The notes under the pieces: model-generated | Database searches by the model: none | What the model saw: the letters and a program-made list of their open reading frames with translations, nothing else | What the model was told of the DNA's origin: nothing | Shown here: positions 26,086 to 35,827 of the stretch, piece by piece | Layout of the letters: the number at the start of each line of letters is the position of its first letter | Numbering within the stretch: the stretch's first letter is position 1 | Position numbers and translations under genes: made by a program | NCBI GenBank assembly: GCA_024234815.1 | Contig: JACKNO010000007.1 | Location: forward strand, 135,553-199,552 | From: Pseudomonadales bacterium | GTDB taxonomy: Bacteria; Pseudomonadota; Gammaproteobacteria; Pseudomonadales; Halieaceae | Direction: 5' to 3' | Length of the DNA stretch: 64,000 bases

Positions 26086-26799
26086 TCAGAACCATCCTGA
26101 GAACCAGCCCCTATCCTTGAGCTTCTCCTCGCACACCTGCAATTGCACCTGGTAGGTATTCGCCCTGCGCTGTACCTTGCGCGCCACTTCGATCAACCAC
26201 GGCTTCTTGTTGAAGCTGCCGCGGCTGAATCCGCCGTGGCCCTCGTGGTAGGCAAGGTACAGGCGGTAGGTGTCGTCGCGCGCGATGGCGTTGCGCCGAT
26301 GGGACTGCTCGTTGTACCAGCCGATAAAATCGATGGAGTCGCCAAAATCATCGCGGTCGGCACCCCATCGGTCGGCACTGCGCTCGTAACCCTCCCAGGT
26401 GGACTCCAGCGCCTGGCTGTAGCCGTAGGCGTTCGAAGGGCGCGACCAGGGAATGAAGCCCATGAGTTTGGTGCGGGCGGGTTTGGCCGTGGCATTGAAA
26501 CGCGACTCCTGGTGCATGATGGCCATCATCACCGGGATAGGGCTGTTCCATTCGTCCCGGGCTTCCGCCGCCTCCTCGTACCAGTCGTCTTTCTCAAAGA
26601 AGATCGCGCAGATGTTGTCTGTGTCAGCTGGCGGCGAGGTCGTGCAGGCCGTAACCGCCACTAAAAGCACAATGCAAAAGCACAGGCGCCAACAGATTTC
26701 CCGGAATCCCCCGGCGGCGCGGTTGGCGCGACCGCACAGGGACGGGATCAATACGCTGCTGGAAAAAGGGCTCGGAGGGGCAAAGTCTGAAGCGCTCAC
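26086..26799 (-). CDS. Lytic transglycosylase SLT-domain lipoprotein
   Basis: 237 residues. The signal sequence is preceded by a long polar N-terminus and has a lipobox-like AVTAC (C52), so lipidation is possible. The SLT domain shows the catalytic glutamate E98 in MMAIMHQESRFNA, then YGYSQALESTWEGYE and AYHEGHGG. It would cleave the glycan strands of peptidoglycan at the outer membrane. Its ATG overlaps the ligA stop (ATGA), so the two are translationally coupled. Confidence 0.82.
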   Translation of the reverse strand: MSASDFAPPSPFSSSVLIPSLCGRANRAAGGFREICWRLCFCIVLLVAVTACTTSPPADTDNICAIFFEKDDWYEEAAEARDEWNSPIPVMMAIMHQESRFNATAKPARTKLMGFIPWSRPSNAYGYSQALESTWEGYERSADRWGADRDDFGDSIDFIGWYNEQSHRRNAIARDDTYRLYLAYHEGHGGFSRGSFNKKPWLIEVARKVQRRANTYQVQLQVCEEKLKDRGWFSGWF

Positions 26800-28829
26800 A
26801 CCGAAACACCGTAACTGGCCAGCAGGGCCACAAAGGCCGCCTCGTCGATAACCTCGACGCCCAACTCCCGGGCCTTGCCAAGCTTTGAACCGGCGCCGGG
26901 GCCCGCCACCACCCGGGTGGTTTTTGCCGAAACGCTGCCGGCGACCTTGGCCCCCAGCGCCTGCAGATGGCCCTTGGCGGCATCGCGCCCCATCAACTCA
27001 AGCTTGCCCGTCACCACCCAGGTCTGGCCGTCCAGCGGCAGGTCGGCGCTCTCGACCTCGATATCCGGCCAACTGACCCCCGCCGCACGCAGTTCGTTGA
27101 CAACCGCCATACTGCTGGTCGAATCAAAAAACTGTCGCAGGTGATCGGCCACCACGGGGCCGACATCACTCACGTCCAGCAGTTGCTCTTCCGAGGCGCT
27201 CGCCAGCGCCTCCCAGTTACCAAAATGGCGCGCCAGAGCCAGTGCCGTTGCCTCCCCGACCTCGCGAATGCCCAGGGCGAATATGAATCGCGGCAGGCTG
27301 GTCTTCTTGCTGGCCTCCAGCGCGGCGAGCAGATTGTCCGCCGATTTCTCGCCCATCCGCTCCAATGCCAGCAGGGATTCACGCTGCAATTTGTACAGGC
27401 TGGCGACGTTGGTCACCAGGCCCTCATCCACCAGTTGCTCCACCAGCTTGTCACCGAGCCCCTCTATGTCCATCGCCCGACGCGAGGCGAAGTGCCTGAT
27501 GGCGGCTTTTTGCTGGGCCGCGCATACCAGCCCGCCCATGCACCGCAACACCGCTTCATCGGGAGCGCGCTCCACTTCGGAACCGCACACCGGACAGCTG
27601 TCGGGAAAGACAATCGCCCGGGCATTCGCCGGGCGTCGATCCATGACTACCGAGACCACCTGTGGAATGACATCGCCCGCCCGGCGCACGATAACCGTAT
27701 CGCCGATACGCACCCCGAGCCGCTCGATTTCATCGCTGTTATGCAAGGTCGCATTGCTGACCGTCACGCCGCCTACGAAAACGGGCTCCAGCCTCGCGAC
27801 CGGGGTGACAGCTCCTGTGCGGCCGACCTGGAACTCCACGTCCAGCAACAGGGTCACCTCTTCCTGCGCCGGAAACTTGCGAGCTATCGCCCAGCGCGGC
27901 GCGCGGGAAACGAAGCCCAGCCGTCGCTGCAACTCGAGATCATTCACCTTGAACACAATACCGTCGATATCGTAGGGCAGATCCTGGCGCCGGCTCGCCA
28001 GGTCGCGGTAGTAGTCATCGCAGGCCTCGATGCCCCTCACCACCTTTGACTGGGCGTTGATGCGCAGACCCCAGCGCTGCAGGCACTCCAGAACCTCCGA
28101 GTGCCGCCCGGGCAACACCCCGCCGGCAACCTGGCCGACGCTGTAACAGCACATTTGCAGGGGTCGTTGGGCGGTGATTTTCGCATCCAGCTGGCGCAGG
28201 CTGCCGGCAGCCGCGTTGCGGGGGTTTACGAAGGTCTTTTCCCCCGACGCCCTGGCCCGCGCGTTGAGCTGTTCGAAGCCCGCGCGCGGCATATAGATTT
28301 CGCCCCGCACTTCCAGGGTATCGGGATAACCGGTGCCGCGCAGGCGCAGCGGCACCGAAGCTATCGTGCGAACATTGAGGGTTATGTCTTCGCCGGTGGT
28401 GCCATCGCCGCGGGTCGCGGCGCGCTCCAGTACGCCGCCGCGATAAAGCAGGCTGACGGCGATGCCGTCGAGTTTGGGTTCGCAGGCAAATTCCAGCGGT
28501 TCCGCCTCGGCGGCACCAAGCCGGTCCTGCAGACGCCGGTTGAAGTCCAGCATGTCCTGCTCGTTGAAGGCGTTGTCCAGGGAGAGCATGGGCACTTCAT
28601 GGCTGACCTGCCGAAAGCGCTCCAGCGGTGTGGCACCTACCCGCTGGGTCGGGGAGTCCTCGCGCAAAAGCTGTGGATTCGCCTCCTCCAGTTCGCGCAG
28701 GCGCTGCATGCAGCGGTCGTACTCGGCATCGGGAACCGTGGGCTGGTCCAGTACGTGGTACTGGTAGTTCCAGCTATCGAGGCGTTCGCGCAGGGATTCG
28801 ATCTCCCGCTCTACGGCTGGCGTTGGCAT
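26796..28829 (-). CDS. ligA: NAD-dependent DNA ligase LigA
   Basis: 677 residues, the full standard length. The order is: Ia domain (YDRCMQRLRELE), adenylation domain with active-site K119 in CEPKLDG, OB fold, a four-cysteine zinc finger (CPVCGSEVERAP...CMGGLVC), helix-hairpin-helix repeats and a C-terminal BRCT domain (LDGQTWVVTGKLELMGR). It seals nicks in replication and repair with NAD+ as cofactor. It starts 16 bp after zipA, in the smc-zipA-ligA order common in Pseudomonas relatives. Confidence 0.97.
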   Translation of the reverse strand: MPTPAVEREIESLRERLDSWNYQYHVLDQPTVPDAEYDRCMQRLRELEEANPQLLREDSPTQRVGATPLERFRQVSHEVPMLSLDNAFNEQDMLDFNRRLQDRLGAAEAEPLEFACEPKLDGIAVSLLYRGGVLERAATRGDGTTGEDITLNVRTIASVPLRLRGTGYPDTLEVRGEIYMPRAGFEQLNARARASGEKTFVNPRNAAAGSLRQLDAKITAQRPLQMCCYSVGQVAGGVLPGRHSEVLECLQRWGLRINAQSKVVRGIEACDDYYRDLASRRQDLPYDIDGIVFKVNDLELQRRLGFVSRAPRWAIARKFPAQEEVTLLLDVEFQVGRTGAVTPVARLEPVFVGGVTVSNATLHNSDEIERLGVRIGDTVIVRRAGDVIPQVVSVVMDRRPANARAIVFPDSCPVCGSEVERAPDEAVLRCMGGLVCAAQQKAAIRHFASRRAMDIEGLGDKLVEQLVDEGLVTNVASLYKLQRESLLALERMGEKSADNLLAALEASKKTSLPRFIFALGIREVGEATALALARHFGNWEALASASEEQLLDVSDVGPVVADHLRQFFDSTSSMAVVNELRAAGVSWPDIEVESADLPLDGQTWVVTGKLELMGRDAAKGHLQALGAKVAGSVSAKTTRVVAGPGAGSKLGKARELGVEVIDEAAFVALLASYGVSV

Positions 28830-28845
28830 GGATTGGAATCCGGCT

Positions 28846-29802
28846 TCAGTGCGCCCTGGCCAACATGCGCCTTTCGAGGTCGCGAATCTGTTGGCGACAA
28901 TGCTCGATCGACTGCTTGCTCATCACACTGCGCGACTCGTCCAGTACATCGCCATCGAGGTTGCGGGCAACCGCCTGGGCGGTTTCCAGCATGTAATCAA
29001 ATGCCTTCATCATGTCCTCGGGGCCTGGCAGGGTAAGGAAAAAGACCAGCCCGGGTGTTTCGAGGTCGCCCATGTTGTCAATATCGAATACACCGGGTTG
29101 CATCATATTGGCCACGCTGAACTGGATCGCACCGCGTCCAGCCTCGAACTCATGGCGGTGGAAGAAGTTCATATCGCCAAAACGCAGGTCGCAGGCCAGC
29201 AGTATGTGGAGGATGTCCTCCCCGCGAAAACCGGCCCGGTCACGCGCCATCACATTGAGCATGAACACTTCGGGGTCGACATCCCGCGGCAGACGACCCG
29301 GGTCCGGAGCGGACGCGGAGTGCCGCTCATCCTCATCCTCATCCTCGTCGTCATTCGCGTCATCGTCCGCCTCGACCGCGGCGGCGGCAGACACTTCCTC
29401 TTCCTCGTCGATATCATCCAGCCAGTCGAGGTTCGCGGGTTCAGGATCGGCGTCTGTACCCGTCATGCCGCTGACAAGTTCAACTTCCTCGGGCACCGGT
29501 CGCTTGGCCACAGGCGGCGGCTTGGCGCGGCCCGCGGCGGCCCGCTGCCTTTTTTCGGCGTCCGACTTGTTGGTTGCATTGATCAGGTCGCGGCGATCAA
29601 CGACCCGCGCACCGCCATTGGGAAGCTCCTTGAGCCAGGCGATCTGCTCATCGCGATCACTTGTCTCGCCGGCAGGTTCGACAAGTTTCACCTTCACCTT
29701 GCTGTTGCGCTCACGACGCACCCTTCGCCAGGCATCAAGCCCCACCGCCACGATCAGCACAACGCCGACCACGACCATCCAGTCCCGCATGGTAAGATCC
29801 AT
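28846..29802 (-). CDS. zipA: Cell division protein ZipA
   Basis: 318 residues: one N-terminal membrane span (WMVVVGVVLIVAVGLDAW), a long charged linker rich in acidic runs at about residues 130-165 (DDDANDDEDEDEDE), and the C-terminal ZipA domain (FMLNVMARDRAGFRGEDILHILLACDLRFGDMNFFHRHE). ZipA tethers FtsZ to the inner membrane at the division ring. Position between smc and ligA is the usual one. The acidic linker is more extreme than in E. coli, where it is Pro/Gln-rich. Confidence 0.93.
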   Translation of the reverse strand: MDLTMRDWMVVVGVVLIVAVGLDAWRRVRRERNSKVKVKLVEPAGETSDRDEQIAWLKELPNGGARVVDRRDLINATNKSDAEKRQRAAAGRAKPPPVAKRPVPEEVELVSGMTGTDADPEPANLDWLDDIDEEEEVSAAAAVEADDDANDDEDEDEDERHSASAPDPGRLPRDVDPEVFMLNVMARDRAGFRGEDILHILLACDLRFGDMNFFHRHEFEAGRGAIQFSVANMMQPGVFDIDNMGDLETPGLVFFLTLPGPEDMMKAFDYMLETAQAVARNLDGDVLDESRSVMSKQSIEHCRQQIRDLERRMLARAH

Positions 29803-29837
29803 TGCCCCTTCGCCTTACTCGTTCACTCGTTTGCTAA

Positions 29838-32800
29838 TCAACTCGCGGCCAGCTCCGCGGCCTCCTCCACATCCACCGACACCAGGCGCGACACGCCCGG
29901 CTCATGCATGGTCACGCCCATCAGCTGGTCGGCGAGTTCCATGGAGATCTTGTTGTGGGTGATATAGATAAACTGCACCTTGTCCGACATTTCTTTCACC
30001 ATGCGCGCGTAACGCCCCACGTTGGCGTCGTCCAGCGGCGCGTCCACCTCGTCCAGCATACAGAATGGAGCCGGGTTGAGCTGGAAGATCGAGAACACCA
30101 GGGCGATTGCCGTAAGCGCTTTCTCTCCGCCCGAAAGCAGGTGAATCGTACTGTTCTTCTTGCCGGGGGGGCGCGCCATGATGGAAATACCCGTGTCGAG
30201 CAGGTCATCTCCGGTCATCTCCAGGTAGGCGCTACCGCCGCCGAACACCCGCGGAAACAGTTCCTGCAGGCCGCTGTTTACCCGCTCGAAGGTATCGCGG
30301 AAACGATTGCGGGTTTCCTTGTCGATTTTGCGAATTGCCGACTGCAGGGTCTCCAGCGCTGTTTCCAGGTCCTCGTTCTGCAGATCGAGGTAGTTCTTGC
30401 GCTCTGACTGCAGGTTGTATTCATCAATGGCCGCCAGGTTGATCGGGCCGAGCCGGGCGATACGCGCCGCCACCTTCTCCAGCGACAGCTGCCACTCGGA
30501 TTCAACCGCGCCCTCGGGCATGGTTTCAAGGACCTGGGCGATGTCGTGACCGTTGGCGGAAAGCTGCTTGTAAATGGTCTCGCGTTGTACCTGCAATGAC
30601 TGGTTGGCGATGCGGTGACGCTCCAGTTCGCCGCGCACGCGCTCGGCACGGTGCTCTATCGCCGCCCGCTGCTGCTCTTTTTCCCGCAACAGGTGATCCA
30701 CTTCAGCGACCTGCTGGCGGGCCGCGCCCAGCTCTGCCTCGGCCTGCAAGCGCAGTTCCAGCTGCTCTTCCAGTTCCAGCTTCAGGTCATCAACCGGCGA
30801 GTCGTTTTCCTTTAACCCCTGCTCCAGGCTGTCGCGGCGACTGCGCAGCTGGGCTACCTGGCTGTTGGTGCGCTCAATCGCGGCGCGCATCGCCACCAAT
30901 TGGGTCTGTAATGACTGGTGGCGCATGGCGGCCTGGTGAGCCGCGTCCTTGTCGTGTCGCGCTTTCTGGCGAGCCGCGTCCAGGGTGCTGCGGGTCTGGT
31001 CACGCCTGGAGAGCAACTCTTCGCGGCTGTTGGAGTCGGCTTCCATGCGCTCGATGGCCTCGGACAGCAGCTGGCGCGCCTCGCCGATGGCGCCCTCCTC
31101 CTGCCTGAACTGCTCGCGAGCCTCGTCGATGTCGGCGTTCAGGCGCTCGCGGCGCGCGTTGATCTGCTCCAGTTTCGCCCGGTGCGCCGACAGACGTGCG
31201 CTCAGCTCCGCATGCTGCCGGGTGCTGGCCTGTAGTTCACGCGCCACTTCCTGGCGCTGGTCTTCCTGCTGCTGGAGACCGGCCAGGCCTGCCTGAAGAT
31301 CCAGTTCCAGCTCTTCCTCGCGCTGTTGCTGCGCTTCCACTTCCGCGGCCAGGGTGTCCAGCTCCTGCTGCCGCTTGATCACACCACCCTGTTCCTCGCC
31401 CAGGCGCGCGACCCGCAACCAGTCAGGACCCAGCCACACGCCATCGCGGGTGATAACTGATTCGTGGGGGGCAAGGGCCGGGCGCAAGGCCAGCGCCGCA
31501 GCCAGGTCGTCGGCGATGCGCACACCGGCAAGCAGGCTGTTGGTGCGCCCGCCGGAGCGCACCCTGGAGGCCAGGAACTCCTGCGGAACAGTTTGCTCCA
31601 CGCCGCGCTCGAGCAGGGCCAGACGACCCTGCTCAAGCTGGTCGAGGGCCGCGCCCAGCGGGTTGATGTCGTCGACACAGACCGCCTGTAAATAATCACC
31701 CAGCACGGTTTCAACCGCCAACTGCCAGCCGTCGTCTACCTGCAGGTTCTCCAACAGGCGCGGTTTGTCGGCCAGTTCCCGGGCCGCCAGCCAATTGCCC
31801 AGCGCCTCGTTGCCGTCGCCCATGGCCGCCTGCTGCAACGCCTCCAGCGATGCCTGCCGACCACGCTGTTGCTGGAGGGCGGAACGCACCTGGTTCAGCT
31901 CCGTGCTCAGGCTGTTGTTGTTGTCGCGGGTTGCCGACAACTCTTCCAGCAGCGACTCACCGCGATTCTCGTGCTCCGCCATGATCAGCTCGAGTTCCGC
32001 CAGCCGCTCGCCCAGGGCATCGATCTCGCTGTCTTCGGGCCCCGGGGCCAGGCTCTGTTTTTCCTCCTCCAGCTGCCGGCTGCGACCCTGGATACGCTGC
32101 AGCACCTGCTCCAGGTGACGGATGCGGGACTGCTGCACCTCCGCCTGCTGACGCGGTTCCGCCGCATGCTGGTTGAATTCATCCCAGCGCTGCTGCCAGT
32201 CGTGCATGGCCTCTTCCGCCTGCAACAGGGCCTCGGCGGAGCTTTCCTCCAGTTCCTGCAACATCCCCAGCTCGGGTTCGATGCTGGCGAGTTCGGCCTC
32301 CCAACTGGCCAGTTTCTCGCTGTCCTCACCCAGGTGGGTTTCCGCCTCGGCGAGGCCGACGTTGGTCTGCTCGAGATCTTCGCGCAACTGACGGCCGCGC
32401 TCGTGCTGGTGCTTGAGTGTCTGCTCGAGGCGCGCTACTTCCGAGCCCAGTGAGTAGAACGTGGCCTGCACCTGGTTGAACGCATCGGTGCCCTCGGTGT
32501 GCTCGACCCGGTGCTGCTCGATGCCGGTATCCACTTGCTGGTGTTCGGCGTGCACCGCTTCCAGCTGGACTTCCAGTTCGCCTATGGTCTGGCTGGCGGA
32601 CTTGATCCGGGAATCGAGCTGCTGCCATTGCAGAGTGTGCAGCTGGGCCTGCAGGGTGCGTTCCTCGCCCTTGAATTCGGTGTACTTCTCGGCTGCCTGG
32701 GCCTGGCGCTGCAAATGCTGGAGCTGGCGCCCGAGTTCATCGCGCAGGTCGGTGAGGCGCTCGAGGTTCTCCAGGGTGCGGCGCATCCGGCTTTCGGTTT

Positions 32801-33335
32801 CCTTGCGCCGCTCCTTGTACTTGGAAATGCCCGCCGCTTCCTCGATGAATACCCGCAGGTCTTCCGGCCTGGACTCGATCAGGCGGGAAATCATCCCCTG
32901 CTCGATGATGGCGTAGCTGCGCGGGCCGAGGCCGGTGCCCAGGAAGATATCCGTGATATCCCGGCGCCGGCAACGGGTACCGTTGAGGAAATACTCGGAC
33001 TGGGCCTCGCGGGTGACGAGGCGCTTGATGGAAATCTCGGCATAGCTGGCCCACTCGCCGCCAACGCCGCCGTCGCTGTTGTCGAATACCAGCTCGATCG
33101 ATGCCTGCCCGACAGGCTGGCGATTGACCGAGCCATTGAATATCACGTCGGTCATGGATTCGCCGCGCAGGTTCTTGGCCGAGCTCTCGCCCATGACCCA
33201 GCGCACGGCGTCGATGACATTGGATTTTCCACAGCCGTTCGGCCCCACGACAGCACACATGTTGCCCGGGAAATTGACCGTCGTGGGATCGACAAATGAC
33301 TTGAATCCCGCCAGCTTGATAGACTTTAGTCGCAT
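29838..33335 (-). CDS. smc: Chromosome segregation ATPase SMC
   Basis: 1165 residues. Walker A GPNGCGKS at 31-38, long coiled coils, a hinge around residues 500-660 (GNWLAARELADKPRLLENLQVDDGWQLAVETVLGDYL), and the C-terminal head with signature LLSGGEKALTAIAL and Walker B FCMLDEVDAPLDD. It forms condensin-like complexes that organise and segregate the chromosome. A plausible promoter lies about 85 bp upstream. ScpA/ScpB are not in the window. Confidence 0.97.
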   Translation of the reverse strand: MRLKSIKLAGFKSFVDPTTVNFPGNMCAVVGPNGCGKSNVIDAVRWVMGESSAKNLRGESMTDVIFNGSVNRQPVGQASIELVFDNSDGGVGGEWASYAEISIKRLVTREAQSEYFLNGTRCRRRDITDIFLGTGLGPRSYAIIEQGMISRLIESRPEDLRVFIEEAAGISKYKERRKETESRMRRTLENLERLTDLRDELGRQLQHLQRQAQAAEKYTEFKGEERTLQAQLHTLQWQQLDSRIKSASQTIGELEVQLEAVHAEHQQVDTGIEQHRVEHTEGTDAFNQVQATFYSLGSEVARLEQTLKHQHERGRQLREDLEQTNVGLAEAETHLGEDSEKLASWEAELASIEPELGMLQELEESSAEALLQAEEAMHDWQQRWDEFNQHAAEPRQQAEVQQSRIRHLEQVLQRIQGRSRQLEEEKQSLAPGPEDSEIDALGERLAELELIMAEHENRGESLLEELSATRDNNNSLSTELNQVRSALQQQRGRQASLEALQQAAMGDGNEALGNWLAARELADKPRLLENLQVDDGWQLAVETVLGDYLQAVCVDDINPLGAALDQLEQGRLALLERGVEQTVPQEFLASRVRSGGRTNSLLAGVRIADDLAAALALRPALAPHESVITRDGVWLGPDWLRVARLGEEQGGVIKRQQELDTLAAEVEAQQQREEELELDLQAGLAGLQQQEDQRQEVARELQASTRQHAELSARLSAHRAKLEQINARRERLNADIDEAREQFRQEEGAIGEARQLLSEAIERMEADSNSREELLSRRDQTRSTLDAARQKARHDKDAAHQAAMRHQSLQTQLVAMRAAIERTNSQVAQLRSRRDSLEQGLKENDSPVDDLKLELEEQLELRLQAEAELGAARQQVAEVDHLLREKEQQRAAIEHRAERVRGELERHRIANQSLQVQRETIYKQLSANGHDIAQVLETMPEGAVESEWQLSLEKVAARIARLGPINLAAIDEYNLQSERKNYLDLQNEDLETALETLQSAIRKIDKETRNRFRDTFERVNSGLQELFPRVFGGGSAYLEMTGDDLLDTGISIMARPPGKKNSTIHLLSGGEKALTAIALVFSIFQLNPAPFCMLDEVDAPLDDANVGRYARMVKEMSDKVQFIYITHNKISMELADQLMGVTMHEPGVSRLVSVDVEEAAELAAS

Positions 33336-33420
33336 TTCACATTAACTTTTTAATTTATCTTGCTGTTTTTAATACATTTTATCTGGTTATTTGCGTATTT
33401 TGCCCAGCGCCGGACCACAA

Positions 33421-33449
33421 GATATAGTGTATAGGCTTTAATGAGACAA
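33421..33449 (-). promoter_or_regulatory. Likely sigma-70 promoter of smc
   Basis: On the minus strand TTGTCT (33444-33449) and TATATC (33421-33426) are separated by 17 bp. The -10 ends 85 bp before the smc ATG in an AT-rich stretch. Confidence 0.5.
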
Positions 33450-33517
33450 CACTATGCCTGTCACCCACAAATACAAAAATTAAGGCTTGGGAGGGGCTGT
33501 TCGCGCCGGTTGGCGCT

Positions 33518-33539
33518 CCCGGCACCGCCTTGTGCCGGG
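33518..33539 (-). terminator. Hairpin after ccmI, possible terminator
   Basis: CCCGGCAC and GTGCCGGG form a perfect 8-bp stem with a 6-nt loop, 17 bp beyond the ccmI stop. No T-run follows, so it may protect the 3' end of the ccm transcript rather than terminate alone. Confidence 0.45.
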
Positions 33540-33555
33540 GTCTTTGTGGCGGCGC

Positions 33556-34815
33556 TTAACTCCTGGGCTGGAGCAGAATCTGCAGCGGGGAATCGTCCAT
33601 TGACGGCGCCAACGGGCCCGCTTTACCCAGCCAGGTGGCATTGGCCTCCCCCGGGGTGCCCGCCGGGGAGACCTGCACAACCACGACCACCGACTCGGTT
33701 GCCGACAGCTTCTGCCCGGCCATGGAATTGCTGTCGTCCAGGCGCAATGTGACAGGTAACTGCCCGGCCTGCAGGCGCTGCACCGCGATGGGCATGCGAC
33801 TGTCCGAGGCCGCGTTCCGCGCCAGCACGAAGACGGTGTCGCTGGCGGTCACTTCGGCGCCATCGGGCAATTCAACGCGTACGGTTACCCCGGCAGTGGC
33901 ATCGCCCGGCACGGGGGCATCGCTTGCCGGTGCGGTCGCATGCGGGTTCACGGCTGCCGGGTTTGCGGCCAATTCCCCGGACTCACCCAGCCGCTGCCGG
34001 GCCATGGCCATGACACTGGTGATCATCTGCGCGCTTTCACTGCCCGGCTGTTCGCTGGCCAGAAGACGTTCCCAGTAGGATATGGCCGCCCGGTACTGCT
34101 TCTGTTCAAACGAAGCCATACCCAGCAGACCCAGCGCAGTGCGCTGGTGCGGGTCTATCGCCAGAGCCTGCTCGGCCCGCAGCCGGGCCTGGTCGCTCAG
34201 TTTGCGTCCCGCCGCCAGGTATTCGGCCTGCGCCGCAGACGCCAGGGCGAAGGAATTTTCGGGGATTTCGCGCGCGAGACTGCTGTAGGTGGTGGCTGCC
34301 TGCGCATAGTCCTCGCGACCCATGTAGTAGCGTCCCAGCATGGCCACGTAGTCCAGGTTGTCAGGGCGCCGGGCGCTGCGCGCTTCAACAGCGCTCATCA
34401 AAACCTGCACTTGCTCGGGCGTACTGGTGTCGTCCAGCGCCTGCAATTGGCGGCTGATAACCACATCCGGCGCCGCCCCGAGCATGATGTACAGGCCCGA
34501 GGACATAATCGCCACAATGGGAAACAACAACCACGCCGGGAACGGGCGCCCCGAGTCCGCCTCAGCTGCCTGCTGATTGCCCGAAGACAGCGCGGCCCGG
34601 GCCTGCTGTTCGTCCTCCAGCAGCCGCAGGCGGGCATCGTCCTGCAGGGCATCGGCGCCCTCCCCGGCCAGCTCCGCTTCCCGCAGCCGGTACCATTCGA
34701 TATTGGCGCGCTCCAGGTCGGCATCGACCCCACCGCTGCGACGCCTGCGGGGCAGCAGGTAGAACAGGCCACTGAGAAGTACCAGGCCAGCACAGGCCAG
34801 GATAAATAGCGTCAA
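33556..34815 (-). CDS. ccmI: Cytochrome c biogenesis protein CcmI
   Basis: 419 residues: an N-terminal membrane segment (MTLFILACAGLVLLSGLFYLLP), a cytoplasmic loop, a second span (AWLLFPIVAIMSSGLYIML), TPR repeats at about 120-270 (YVAMLGRYYMGREDYAQAATTYSSLAREIP; ALGLLGMASFEQKQYRAAISYWERLL), and a C-terminal periplasmic beta domain. CcmI holds apocytochrome c for haem ligation by CcmF/H. It is the last gene of the ccm operon, overlapping ccmH by 4 bp. Confidence 0.92.
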   Translation of the reverse strand: MTLFILACAGLVLLSGLFYLLPRRRRSGGVDADLERANIEWYRLREAELAGEGADALQDDARLRLLEDEQQARAALSSGNQQAAEADSGRPFPAWLLFPIVAIMSSGLYIMLGAAPDVVISRQLQALDDTSTPEQVQVLMSAVEARSARRPDNLDYVAMLGRYYMGREDYAQAATTYSSLAREIPENSFALASAAQAEYLAAGRKLSDQARLRAEQALAIDPHQRTALGLLGMASFEQKQYRAAISYWERLLASEQPGSESAQMITSVMAMARQRLGESGELAANPAAVNPHATAPASDAPVPGDATAGVTVRVELPDGAEVTASDTVFVLARNAASDSRMPIAVQRLQAGQLPVTLRLDDSNSMAGQKLSATESVVVVVQVSPAGTPGEANATWLGKAGPLAPSMDDSPLQILLQPRS

Positions 34816-35288
34816 GAGTCATTCTCCGTTTTGGCCAGCAGCTCCCGCAGGCTCTGCTCGTCATCGGCGTTCAGCAGGGCGCTCTGTTCAACGCGACTGC
34901 GCCGTGCGCGCGCCGCGGCGACCGCCACAGCGATACCGATCATCAGCAGCAGGACCGGGGCGAGCCACAACAGGGCGGTAGCTCCGGTGAAACTGGGCCG
35001 GTAGCGCACAAACTCACCGTAGCGCGCCACCATGTAGTCGAGGATCTCCTCGTCATTGGCGCCCGCCTCGAGTTGCTGGTACAGCAGTTTTCGCAGGTCC
35101 TGGGAGATCGGCGCGTTGGAATCGGCGATGTTCTGGTTCTGGCATTTGGGGCAGCGCAACTCCTGGCTCAACTGCCGGTAGCGCACCTCCAGCTCCGGGT
35201 TGCTGAATTCGTAGGTTTCGATAACCGCAGCGGCGCTGCCGCTAAACAGTAGCAGGGCAAGCAAGGTGAAGCGCGACATCAGGTTCAT
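34812..35288 (-). CDS. ccmH: Cytochrome c biogenesis protein CcmH
   Basis: 158 residues: signal peptide, then RCPKCQNQNIADSNAPIS with the redox pair C46/C49, a three-helix domain, a membrane span (TALLWLAPVLLLMIGIAVAVAA) and a charged tail. It reduces the CXXCH cysteines of apocytochrome so haem can attach. It is the short form without fused TPRs, which here are supplied by CcmI. It overlaps both neighbours by 4 bp. Confidence 0.94.
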   Translation of the reverse strand: MNLMSRFTLLALLLFSGSAAAVIETYEFSNPELEVRYRQLSQELRCPKCQNQNIADSNAPISQDLRKLLYQQLEAGANDEEILDYMVARYGEFVRYRPSFTGATALLWLAPVLLLMIGIAVAVAAARARRSRVEQSALLNADDEQSLRELLAKTENDS

Positions 35289-35827
35289 CCACGGTCACCG
35301 CTGGCCGACAATTGCTGGTACATCGGCTGCAATATCGTCTGCCAGACCCGCTCATCCACCACGCCCACGTGGCGGTATCGGATAACGCCCTCGGCGTCTA
35401 CAAGATAGGTTTCCGGCGCACCGTAAACCCCCAGGTCCAGCCCCAGGCTCCCCTCCCGATCCGCGATATTGGCGCGATAGGGATCCCCCAGTTCAGCCAG
35501 CCAGCGCGCGGCGGCAGCGTCCTCGTCCTTGTAGTTGATGCCGTAGATTGGCACGCCACTGGCCGCGATCTGCAGCAGGTAGGGATGCTCCACCCGGCAG
35601 GACACACACCAGGTGGCCCACACGTTCAGCAGGGCGGGCTCGCCCACCAGGTCGGCGCGTTGCAGCAGTCGTTCCTGGCCGAGTACGGGAAGATTGAAGT
35701 CTGGCAGGGGCCGGTCGATCAGCGCGGAGGGCAGCTCCCGCGGATCCAGCGACAGGCCGCGAAACAGGAACAGCGCCATCCCGGTGAACAGGATCAGCGG
35801 TATAAACAGCTTAAGCCTGGGCGACAT
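35285..35827 (-). CDS. ccmG: Thiol:disulfide interchange protein CcmG/DsbE
   Basis: 180 residues from the ATG at 35825-35827; the upstream extension only shadows ccmF. A membrane anchor (FIPLILFTGMALFLF) is followed by a thioredoxin fold with active site C74-V-S-C77 in NVWATWCVSCRVEHP and the family insert YGINYKDEDAAA. It passes reducing power from CcdA/DsbD to CcmH or apocytochrome. It overlaps ccmF by 17 bp. Confidence 0.94.
   Translation of the reverse strand: MSPRLKLFIPLILFTGMALFLFRGLSLDPRELPSALIDRPLPDFNLPVLGQERLLQRADLVGEPALLNVWATWCVSCRVEHPYLLQIAASGVPIYGINYKDEDAAAARWLAELGDPYRANIADREGSLGLDLGVYGAPETYLVDAEGVIRYRHVGVVDERVWQTILQPMYQQLSASGDRG

Noticed and set aside
24725..26155. 476-codon plus-strand frame opposite the FAD/Fe-S oxidoreductase
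   Set aside because: It is a GC-driven shadow; the minus-strand protein has intact cofactor motifs and overlaps korA in a typical operon.
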